Below are positions 6,990-13,866 of a stretch of 21,842 nucleotides of DNA, piece after piece. Below the pieces are notes generated by a model. It was not told the origin of the DNA. It made no database searches and was given only the letters and a program-made list of their open reading frames with translations. The stretch comes from a virus: IMG/VR virus record IMGVR_UViG_3300033153_005158, positions 1 through 21,842 of that record. One strand, given 5' to 3'. The first letter of the stretch is position 1, and each line of letters begins with the position of its first letter. A program made the translations under genes and the position numbers.

Positions 6990-7824
6990 AATCTACTCCT
7001 TGTATGATTTTTGTGTTTGCTAATATATAAATATAATTTTGATCGTAGGGTGTAGGATACACCCCAAATCCTGTTCTAATGGTTGGATCGTTCTGTTTCA
7101 CCCTTCTCTTGATGTTAGACAGTAGATTAGGATCCTCATCTAGCTGCTTTTGGCTTATGGCAAAATAATAGTTCTTTTCACTAGTAAATTTAAGTGGAAA
7201 GAAAAGTTGATCTGCCATCTTCTCAATCGTCCCTACGCCAATTGTTGATATGCGTGAGATGTCATCAGACTCTAAAAAGTTGGAAAAATTGGCCGGTAAA
7301 TTTTTGTAGACATTCAACATATGGAAAGTGGATGATATTACGGAGTTTATCTTCTGGTAATACTGTGAAAGGGGGATGGCCCCCACCACTCTCTCTATGT
7401 CACTGTTACACACAACGTACATTCTTTCAAATACTCCGGATCTCGCATATTGCTGAAGAATTCCAAAGACTATCTTATCTCGTGTAATTTCCATTGGCCC
7501 ACTGGTTGATACATCTGGTCTGATATATAAAATTTCAATAGGGTTATCTGAGACACATTCTAAGGCTCGCAATCCTGCATGCGATATCTTTCCGCCGCCT
7601 GCGACCACTAGAACCACTGGAGTTTTAATCTTCTTCAGTGAAGAGGCAACCTTGGTTGGAAACTTTTCCTCATAGTCTTGGGCCGACTGCCTCTCGGGTA
7701 TCGAAAGACAATTGTTTTTCTTTTCAAGATCGGTATCAATCTTGTACACCTCGTACTGTTCGTGTTCGTTCAGAAGATCTGCTATTTTGCAGCCCGCATT
7801 TCCAAGACCAATAACGCTAATCAT
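6979..7824 (-). CDS. Divergent FtsZ/tubulin-superfamily protein
   Basis: A 281-residue protein with the layout of a tubulin/FtsZ GTPase domain. The N-terminal strand-loop ISVIGLGNAGCKI (2-14) matches the FtsZ T1 loop (GVGGGGxNAV type). YKIDTD (27-32) matches the T3 region AVNTD. VVLVVAGGGKISHAG (70-84) occupies the position of the GGGTGTG signature loop. A long helix at about 154-172 is followed by SNFLESDDISRI (181-192), in the place of the catalytic T7 loop (FtsZ NxDxxD). The signature loop is strongly altered: GGG is kept but TGTG is replaced. The C-terminal tail of cellular FtsZ is missing. A cytomotive filament role, by analogy with PhuZ or TubZ, is possible but unproven; the protein might bind nucleotide without polymerising. 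It overlaps the MazG-like gene by 8 bases and the SH3-like gene by 11. Confidence 0.75.
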   Translation of the reverse strand: MISVIGLGNAGCKIADLLNEHEQYEVYKIDTDLEKKNNCLSIPERQSAQDYEEKFPTKVASSLKKIKTPVVLVVAGGGKISHAGLRALECVSDNPIEILYIRPDVSTSGPMEITRDKIVFGILQQYARSGVFERMYVVCNSDIERVVGAIPLSQYYQKINSVISSTFHMLNVYKNLPANFSNFLESDDISRISTIGVGTIEKMADQLFFPLKFTSEKNYYFAISQKQLDEDPNLLSNIKRRVKQNDPTIRTGFGVYPTPYDQNYIYILANTKIIQGVDYDE

Positions 7825-8134
7825 CTTCAGCCTCTAACAGAATCCACCGCTCATTGAAAGAGCCTCTCTCTTGTGCCTTTTGAATCCGCGCCGTTACTAA
7901 GTCTGGTGTTGTGTACTCCATCGCAGACATGAGCGCGCTCATTACATCGGCGATGTCTGCTAGCTCCTCGATAGAGGGAGAGTCGTTGAACTCTTCGGCC
8001 TCTTCCAATAGCTTCTTCTTCAAGTAAGATAAATATTCTTCATCACTCTTTGCTCTGAAGAACACACATTCCTTACCTTTCTCTTTCAAAATTTCAGGAA
8101 TCTTATCCCGAACTAACTTGTCATAAAATGTCAT
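7817..8134 (-). CDS. MazG-like nucleoside triphosphate pyrophosphohydrolase
   Basis: An all-alpha NTP pyrophosphatase of the 'YDKLVRDKIP' type (phosphoribosyl-ATP pyrophosphohydrolase-like fold). These enzymes hydrolyse (d)NTPs to monophosphate and pyrophosphate, as house-cleaning or to adjust nucleotide pools. In the 105-residue protein, the opening FYDKLVRDKIPEIL is diagnostic. The metal-binding helices carry LLEEAEEF (about 42-49) and EELADIAD (about 56-63), the ExxE/ExxD pattern. The C-terminal RGSFNERWIL is also typical. Its ATG overlaps the polymerase stop (ATGA) and its end overlaps the FtsZ-like gene by 8 bases. Next to a DNA polymerase and in the same genome as a nucleotide reductase, dNTP management is the natural role; the exact substrate is unknown. 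Confidence 0.88.
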   Translation of the reverse strand: MTFYDKLVRDKIPEILKEKGKECVFFRAKSDEEYLSYLKKKLLEEAEEFNDSPSIEELADIADVMSALMSAMEYTTPDLVTARIQKAQERGSFNERWILLEAEDD

Positions 8135-9321
8135 AACCTAATCTCCTTCATATTTCCAAAATCTTTTCCAGCACTCATGTTCACAGCAAATTTTCCGAAT
8201 CGAGTGGAGGCAAACATTTTTTTGATCCCTGCCATATTATACCTCTCTTCTGCGGGAATGTCAAGCACAAAACTATCATGAATCAAAAAAACTATTTTTG
8301 ACGGCGATGACTTCAAGAATTTTTGTATACCCAAGACCTTTTCGAGGACCAAATCGCTGGTTGTACTCTGTATAATATAGTTCAAGGCATAATGTCTGCT
8401 AGCTTCTATCTCCCTTCCGAAAGGTGTCTTTACTGTAGTGCCATTCCAATATTTAGATAGTACCAGTTCCCGATCATATGTCTTGTTTAATGTTTCATCT
8501 TTTGATTCCGGATTGTACAACCAAGCAAACACTCTTTTCTTCGCCTCTTCTCTTGTTACATTATCATTAAATATATTTTTCACATTCCACTCATGTATAT
8601 CGCCGGCCGGTTGCGGCATTTCCATTAGCGCCAAGAGCGTTCTCAGTTCTGCTGCGTTGTAATCGAACTCTACAAAGAGATCATTATTTGGCTTAACTAC
8701 TTTACGAAAGTTTTTTGGCAGATTTAAAATTGGAAAACTATTTTTCCCTACTGTGAGCCTGCCTGTCACCGAGCCGAATTGATTATAAGATATCGTGTTG
8801 TTCACACCGCTCAACCTCTTAAGTTGCCGCCTAACCGTCAAAGAGGATACATCGTTTTTCATAGCTGTCAGATCTATCTTTAGATTATTCTTTTTGATAT
8901 CGTAAAACAATCTTTCTAAGCTAGACATCTTGTTATAGTTGTGAGGCCTATCTAGATTAGAAAAAGCCCACTCTATAATCTCACATTTAACTTGGGAGTA
9001 TTCTTTTAAGAACCATTGCGGAATAATATCATAGGCGCATGCTGTGCCGGCTTCCATCTTCGAGACCAGTACTGCGTTCTGGAATGCTAGCCTCTTTTCC
9101 TGTAGGCGCGCCCACTCATCTTTTAAGTGGGCAGGGCACACCTCTGTCAGGGATCTTCCACCCGCATACAAGCTCGTGTATTCAGTCATTTCGGGCCCGA
9201 GATCACCTTTGTAATCCCACGTTACGAATTGCTTGCTTGTCTTGTCTTCCTTGATATCCCCATTATAATAGTAACCCAAACACTCTTTTCTTGAATCTAA
9301 AACAGTAAAAATATTATCCAA
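8131..9321 (-). CDS. Minimal family-A DNA polymerase
   Basis: Template-directed DNA polymerase, palm and fingers of the Pol I type. In 396 residues: QFGSVTGRL (181-189) precedes motif A EFDYNAAELR (218-227, catalytic Asp220). The O-helix R257-x3-K261-x3-F265-x3-Y269 matches Taq Arg659/Lys663/Phe667/Tyr671, but the final Gly of YG is Asn. NYIIQSTTSD (314-323) matches the NxxxQ segment. Motif C is LIHDS (346-350), with Asp349 kept but Ser in place of the usual Glu of HDE. There is no 3'-5' exonuclease domain, and the roughly 170 residues before motif A are too few for a normal exonuclease-plus-thumb. No ATG is available in frame; TTG at 9321 is the likely start, with coupling to the upstream gene whose TGA is adjacent. 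The 5' nuclease is a separate gene in this window; a separate proofreading protein may lie outside it. Confidence 0.9.
   Translation of the reverse strand: MDNIFTVLDSRKECLGYYYNGDIKEDKTSKQFVTWDYKGDLGPEMTEYTSLYAGGRSLTEVCPAHLKDEWARLQEKRLAFQNAVLVSKMEAGTACAYDIIPQWFLKEYSQVKCEIIEWAFSNLDRPHNYNKMSSLERLFYDIKKNNLKIDLTAMKNDVSSLTVRRQLKRLSGVNNTISYNQFGSVTGRLTVGKNSFPILNLPKNFRKVVKPNNDLFVEFDYNAAELRTLLALMEMPQPAGDIHEWNVKNIFNDNVTREEAKKRVFAWLYNPESKDETLNKTYDRELVLSKYWNGTTVKTPFGREIEASRHYALNYIIQSTTSDLVLEKVLGIQKFLKSSPSKIVFLIHDSFVLDIPAEERYNMAGIKKMFASTRFGKFAVNMSAGKDFGNMKEIRL
8236..8264 (-). promoter_or_regulatory. Perfect sigma-70 promoter inside the polymerase gene (P-pol-int)
   Basis: On the minus strand TTGACA (8264-8259), 17 bases, TATAAT (8241-8236), with the GCTTGACA context seen in the other sites. 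It lies within the last 45 codons of the polymerase gene, about 100 bases before the MazG-like start. It should allow mazG-like, FtsZ-like and SH3-like genes to be transcribed independently of the polymerase. Confidence 0.85.
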
Positions 9322-9322
9322 T

Positions 9323-10537
9323 TCAATCTCTCTTTCTGTTAAAATTGAAACTCCCCTTGCGGTACTCTTCTATTTGAAGGTGCTCTCCAGGAGCGCGCTT
9401 CACTTCCTTATCTATGAACTTTAATGCGGTGCGGCCGCCGGAATGAATAAGGAAGTCACGCGCTCTTTCGACTACGTGATCAAACTTATGCTGATCCCAA
9501 TCCCGATTGGTCTCCTTGGCCCTTACATAGGCATAGAGGCGAATCCAAAATAAATTATTATACCTTGAATTATATATGCCACGATCCATTATAACACGTT
9601 CTTTTACATTTGTCAAGCTGATTGTTTTGCCATTTTCATTAACAACTTCGTGCGTACGGATCTTGGGGAATTGGCGTACAAAAGAATTGTAGAAGTTCAT
9701 CAAGTGTGCCTTTAAAGTCGGAATGTCAAACAAAGAAGACTTATAATAATATTTTCCAAACATTGTATCTAAACTAACATCATATTTTTTTAAAAGTTTC
9801 GCCATCACTTCGGATCCGACATCTGCTATTAGGCGCCATGGTGCATTCATGTCTACGGCGAACCCGTTTCTACTAGCAATCTCACGATATAATTCAAAAT
9901 TAACATTATTAACAAATTCAGTTATCTTCCCGATATCATCTCCGTGTTCCTTCTCGGCGAACTCAATCACTAAGCCACTCACCAACGGAGAGGAATATTT
10001 ACTTGTGATATACTCTGTCTTAGTGAGAGGGACGGCCATAGAAATCCTGTTGACTAAGCGCGTGAAGGCAGTGATAAAATCATCGAAGTTTTCAATGTCT
10101 CCTATTCTGCTTGGATCTGACATGAATGGCATCAGAAAGCTATCATAATAATCTCTCACGTAGTTATCATAATTGGCATTGATACTAATCCAAGATTTTG
10201 TAGGCTCAAAACGATCCATAAAAGGAGTGCCGTCAATATTGATGAAATGATTCTGTGTCTCTTGGAAAAGCATGTCCCTTCGAAACGACTCATACGCATC
10301 AGCAACAAAATCAAGTACAAAATAAGTACCACTCTCAGAGTCCAGTTGTTTCAGAAACGCTTCTGAGGGATACACTATATCACCTTGTTTGTTTACTCTT
10401 CCAAACAACATTTCGTTATACCAAAAATCAATTTTTCTGTAGTCTCTCATACCGGCTGGGAACTGCCTAATATATTCTTGACGCTGAAAAAACAACTCTC
10501 TGGCACGTGCCTCATTATTGGCGTAAGTAAGTTTCAT
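9323..10537 (-). CDS. Probable virion structural protein, function unknown
   Basis: A 404-residue soluble protein, rich in Phe/Tyr, Asn and Asp, with no signal peptide or membrane segment. The region INIDGTPFMDRFEPTKSWIS (about 105) and a segment FAVDMNAPWRLIADVGS... (about 235), followed by KYYYKSSLFD, recall hypothetical structural proteins of environmental myophages. I cannot name a T4 counterpart. Its ATG overlaps the stop of the 989-residue baseplate gene (ATGA), so it belongs to the structural operon and is its last visible member. The 3' part of its coding sequence contains a perfect promoter firing into the replication genes, so its codons serve two purposes. A baseplate or tail-fibre-attachment role is possible from position only. 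Confidence 0.7.
   Translation of the reverse strand: MKLTYANNEARARELFFQRQEYIRQFPAGMRDYRKIDFWYNEMLFGRVNKQGDIVYPSEAFLKQLDSESGTYFVLDFVADAYESFRRDMLFQETQNHFINIDGTPFMDRFEPTKSWISINANYDNYVRDYYDSFLMPFMSDPSRIGDIENFDDFITAFTRLVNRISMAVPLTKTEYITSKYSSPLVSGLVIEFAEKEHGDDIGKITEFVNNVNFELYREIASRNGFAVDMNAPWRLIADVGSEVMAKLLKKYDVSLDTMFGKYYYKSSLFDIPTLKAHLMNFYNSFVRQFPKIRTHEVVNENGKTISLTNVKERVIMDRGIYNSRYNNLFWIRLYAYVRAKETNRDWDQHKFDHVVERARDFLIHSGGRTALKFIDKEVKRAPGEHLQIEEYRKGSFNFNRKRD
9588..9616 (-). promoter_or_regulatory. Perfect sigma-70 promoter inside the last structural gene (P-pol)
   Basis: On the minus strand TTGACA (9616-9611), 17 bases, TATAAT (9593-9588), with GCTTGACA context and an extended TGT before the -10. 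It lies in coding sequence 267 bases before the TTG start of the polymerase gene, at the boundary between the late structural and early replication modules. The leader RNA would read the last 85 or so codons of the 404-residue gene before the polymerase start. Confidence 0.88.
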
Positions 10538-13503
10538 TTGCTAGCGTCTCCGATCTGAGGCTCTTTCCCGCCGCCGTTACTATCAGTACCATTTTCTACA
10601 ACGGCGTCATTAGCATTTCTTGCTGCGGAGGTGTCCGGAAGATATCCGTAGTTCTGGAAAATGCATCTCAGGTTAGTCTCTAAATCGCCTTCCTTAATCG
10701 TTGTAGCTACCTTTGTTATCAAATAAAATCCTCCGATGCCCAATTTATTTGCAATAGAAAACCTTTCATGGCTTGTGCCCAATCCCATGTTAGTGGGATT
10801 GATATACACATACTGTCCTGGCTGGAAAAAGCCGCTTCCAAAGATCTTTACATTGGCATTGTATGGCTCTTGGACTATTCCGAGTCCGTTGCCTCCCACG
10901 TTATATGCCCTCATGATATTAACATCCCGAATCCTGTTATTCGCTTCCTTCTCTAAGTCAATTGATTTTACAATGCCCTTGTCGGCGCCGATGTATAAGT
11001 GATAAATTCCTTCTTCAGCGTTCTTCTTCTCATTAACTTCTTGTGAGGCGAATGGCAGTCGTGAAACATATATAACAAAATATTGCTTGTTGATATCTTC
11101 ACTAGCAATGGTGCTGATAGGATGCGGACTTATCAAAAGTGAGCTCTCACCGGTCTCTTTGATAGTCGTTTCCGTATTTAATTTATTCCTCTTTAGGTGC
11201 GCGTTGAATCCTCCAACCACTCCGGCTTTTACTTGGGTGTTCTCTTTAAGTGTACGAATGACATCAGAATTAACATACTTGTTGCTAGCGGATTGCAGCG
11301 ATGCAACCAGCAGCTTAGTAGTAAGAGCTCTTATGAAATGCTTAAAGGTAAACACCCCAACATCATTATTGATAACCTCGTCAGTAAACCATTCAGTAAA
11401 CGAATTAAAAGATATGGGAATGTTAGCCATGTTTAATCTAACTCTGTAATCTGAATTAGAAACAATCTGTCGGCGATGACTGTCCAGAATTTCGTTCGTG
11501 CGCGCTGTCTTGTTCTCGTCTGTTCCCTCAAGTCTTTCGACTTCTTTAGCGGGATCGTGTTCAGCGCCGATCCGCTTGTAATCTAGGAACTCTACATCTC
11601 CTAAAACCACCTCAAACCTATCAACTTTTTTCTCGGAGCTATCCTGAAGTGGTAATACACCGGCAAAAAAATCTATTAGAGTTCCCAAATAAAAGAATGT
11701 GACGCGATGGGTTTGCTCTTCGACAGGATCTTGAATGTTAGATACGGCAAGGACTTTATCCAAGATCTTTGTGGAATTTACCGTTGTCTTATCCGACTCC
11801 TTATCTGTCGAAGACAGCGCCGTGACAAGATCAACAGATGGAGTCGTGAGAAGCTGTTTGGACGCGTCAGGATCTTCGCCAGAAGGGCCGTCGGTGGTGA
11901 GAATAAGGGGATAATCCGGGAGTTCGCCGTTTGCGTACTGGTCATACGATACATCGACGTACGACAATTTATTGTTCTTAATCATATATTCTGTAAACTT
12001 TCCGTACATCGATATCTTAAGCCTCTTGACAAGGGCTTCGGCCGCTTCCGCTAGGGCGTCAACATCCTCCTGTAGTTTTTTTGCTTTCTTATCTAACTTC
12101 GATAGAGTACGAGATGAGGCGGATGGATCCTCGGCGCAGGTAAACAATCCATACGGACTTTCTAGCGCATTTGTCATGGATTTAATCTGTGCTCTTTTCT
12201 CTATCAATTCTTTCTGGATATCATTATCAAGGCCGTGGGCATTCAAGTTAAGAAGATTAGCACTATAGTCGTCCATAATATTTTCAAAGCGCGCTACGTA
12301 GCTAACTTCTAAATCAATTTGACCTTCTGCTCCGAATTTAAACCTATGGTTAACGAGAGTCAAATCCAATGTTACACGACTATTATCGACTGCGTTCTTC
12401 AACTCTTGAGACAGATCGCTGTTAACCCCATATTTCCACCCCACATCGACCATCAATGCAAAGCTCCTGTCTGTGCGTATCGCACTCTTTGGATCTCTTT
12501 CCCACTCTTTTATCTGTTCGCTGGTAAGAGTTGTGTTTAGTAGCTTATCTACTGAAGGATATCCAGTGGGGCATCCGCGTGGAACAGAATTACTCTCTGT
12601 GTTGGGGATAATCAAGTCGCTCCATTTTACTTTTCCTTCTTCGTCCACTCGGGCGCTGCGCGCTAGTTCACTTATAGATTGAAAGTGCAAATTTAGAGTG
12701 GCCATAAGGGTTCTGGGTGCGCTGAACATGTTGGTGCCAGTAGTTTCCCAATTAAAAGATTTTAGTCCCACTCCTTGGCCCAGCGAGCTGTTCAATATCT
12801 CATCTTTTCCGGCTACCTTATAGGTCCACTTGAGGTGATCCATGAATTCAAATTCTTCCACCCCATCTGTCTTACTTTTCTTAAAAATCCGAAAATAAGG
12901 AGTTAACTGGCTCAACTCAAATGGTGTCGCACTCATCAGCGGCTGTAACTTAGAACTGCTAGTAAGCTTGTTGATCAAGTTCCCCTTATAGTTGGAAACC
13001 AGCATAAGATTTTTAAGTTCTTCTGGGTTAGGAGACGCTCCAGACTTAGCTAAAGTTAGCATGTGTAACGCTATGAAATTCTGATCTGTTTGCTTTGCGA
13101 ATTTGGCGAAGAACGCGCTCGCCTTTTGCAGTTTCAGTAGGTTTCGGGTCTCTTTGGCTGTGTTGAGCTTTTTGGACGGCAGCCCACGACGCGTTTTTGC
13201 GCCGGCTATTCTTTCGTTCTGTGTAGTGGCTGCCTCAGATAGGGCAGCTTGTGCTGTGAGTTCGGTGTAAAATCCGGCGACTTGTCCATTCTGGATATTG
13301 TTTTTTTCTAACTGATATTCATCATTAATGATTTTCAGCTCTGCCTTATAATACTGCTCCGGAGTCAGGCCGCGGCGCGGCACTGAACGTCGGCTCTTCT
13401 TTGGCTTCACAGAAGAATTGAGATTAACGTGTCCAACGGGTGCCTTTGCGTCGCTTGGCGGTACCTTCTTCTTCTGCTTCTCTTTTTCTGCGGGTGTGTT
13501 CAT
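10534..13503 (-). CDS. Large baseplate/hub-like virion protein
   Basis: A 989-residue soluble protein. The first 45 residues are Lys/Pro/Ser-rich and probably disordered, with RRSVPRRGLTPEQYYKAE leading into helices. A middle region has ELSQLTPYFRIFK (about 198) and GVGLKSFNWETTGTN (about 247). A coiled coil lies near 455-510. The last 200 residues form beta-rich segments, including KIFGSGFFQPGQYVYINP and LGIGGFYLITKV. The terminal 'placed-oil-in-barrel' style of pattern (FxPGQxVYINP ... GGFYLITKV ... LxCIFQNYG) resembles domains of hub proteins such as T4 gp27. That is by impression, not by alignment. It follows the gp53-like LysM protein and precedes the 404-residue structural gene with an ATGA overlap, as expected within a baseplate cluster. 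No lysozyme or peptidase motif was seen. Confidence 0.7.
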   Translation of the reverse strand: MNTPAEKEKQKKKVPPSDAKAPVGHVNLNSSVKPKKSRRSVPRRGLTPEQYYKAELKIINDEYQLEKNNIQNGQVAGFYTELTAQAALSEAATTQNERIAGAKTRRGLPSKKLNTAKETRNLLKLQKASAFFAKFAKQTDQNFIALHMLTLAKSGASPNPEELKNLMLVSNYKGNLINKLTSSSKLQPLMSATPFELSQLTPYFRIFKKSKTDGVEEFEFMDHLKWTYKVAGKDEILNSSLGQGVGLKSFNWETTGTNMFSAPRTLMATLNLHFQSISELARSARVDEEGKVKWSDLIIPNTESNSVPRGCPTGYPSVDKLLNTTLTSEQIKEWERDPKSAIRTDRSFALMVDVGWKYGVNSDLSQELKNAVDNSRVTLDLTLVNHRFKFGAEGQIDLEVSYVARFENIMDDYSANLLNLNAHGLDNDIQKELIEKRAQIKSMTNALESPYGLFTCAEDPSASSRTLSKLDKKAKKLQEDVDALAEAAEALVKRLKISMYGKFTEYMIKNNKLSYVDVSYDQYANGELPDYPLILTTDGPSGEDPDASKQLLTTPSVDLVTALSSTDKESDKTTVNSTKILDKVLAVSNIQDPVEEQTHRVTFFYLGTLIDFFAGVLPLQDSSEKKVDRFEVVLGDVEFLDYKRIGAEHDPAKEVERLEGTDENKTARTNEILDSHRRQIVSNSDYRVRLNMANIPISFNSFTEWFTDEVINNDVGVFTFKHFIRALTTKLLVASLQSASNKYVNSDVIRTLKENTQVKAGVVGGFNAHLKRNKLNTETTIKETGESSLLISPHPISTIASEDINKQYFVIYVSRLPFASQEVNEKKNAEEGIYHLYIGADKGIVKSIDLEKEANNRIRDVNIMRAYNVGGNGLGIVQEPYNANVKIFGSGFFQPGQYVYINPTNMGLGTSHERFSIANKLGIGGFYLITKVATTIKEGDLETNLRCIFQNYGYLPDTSAARNANDAVVENGTDSNGGGKEPQIGDASK

Positions 13504-13518
13504 ATCGTTCTACCTTTC

Positions 13519-13863
13519 TCACGCCCCTCTCATGAACAGCGGTAATACAGCGTCCAGAGGGAGAGGCACTTGAATAACCTGTCCGGTGGAGATATGAGAC
13601 TCTGTTGGAGCCTGATTATACCAAGCAACGATCCACCAAAGTGTGGGGTCTCCGTAATATTCATTTGCCAGTTTAAAAAAACGGTCGCCTATTTTCCACG
13701 TATAGTCTATCTCTTTGAGATTCCCCATCTCTATATCGGTAGGAAAAGACAGAGATGGCGTTTTGAACTGTCGTATGAAGTTTACTCCACGCTTCTTTAA
13801 CATTGCTTTATAGAGTGGAGCTGTGTTTATTGCTGCTGTCCTGTTATCATACCTAGAAGTCAT
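13519..13863 (-). CDS. LysM-containing baseplate wedge protein, T4 gp53-like
   Basis: Structural protein of the tail baseplate. The 114-residue protein has a short basic N-terminus and a LysM-like domain at about 53-101: YTWKIGDRFFKLANEYYGDP, then LWWIVAWYNQ and GQVIQVPLP. The Trp-x-(V/I)-G-D...LA..YYGDP...WW.IA..N...I..GxVI.(I/V)P pattern is typical of the LysM wedge/spacer proteins of T4-like and Mu/P2-like baseplates (gp53, gpX). Its ribosome site GGAGGG coincides with the stop of the preceding gene, giving tight coupling. Placement after tape measure and connector and before the large hub-like protein fits a baseplate cluster. LysM here is expected to hold proteins together and not to bind peptidoglycan. 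Confidence 0.87.
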   Translation of the reverse strand: MTSRYDNRTAAINTAPLYKAMLKKRGVNFIRQFKTPSLSFPTDIEMGNLKEIDYTWKIGDRFFKLANEYYGDPTLWWIVAWYNQAPTESHISTGQVIQVPLPLDAVLPLFMRGA

Positions 13864-13866
13864 TTC

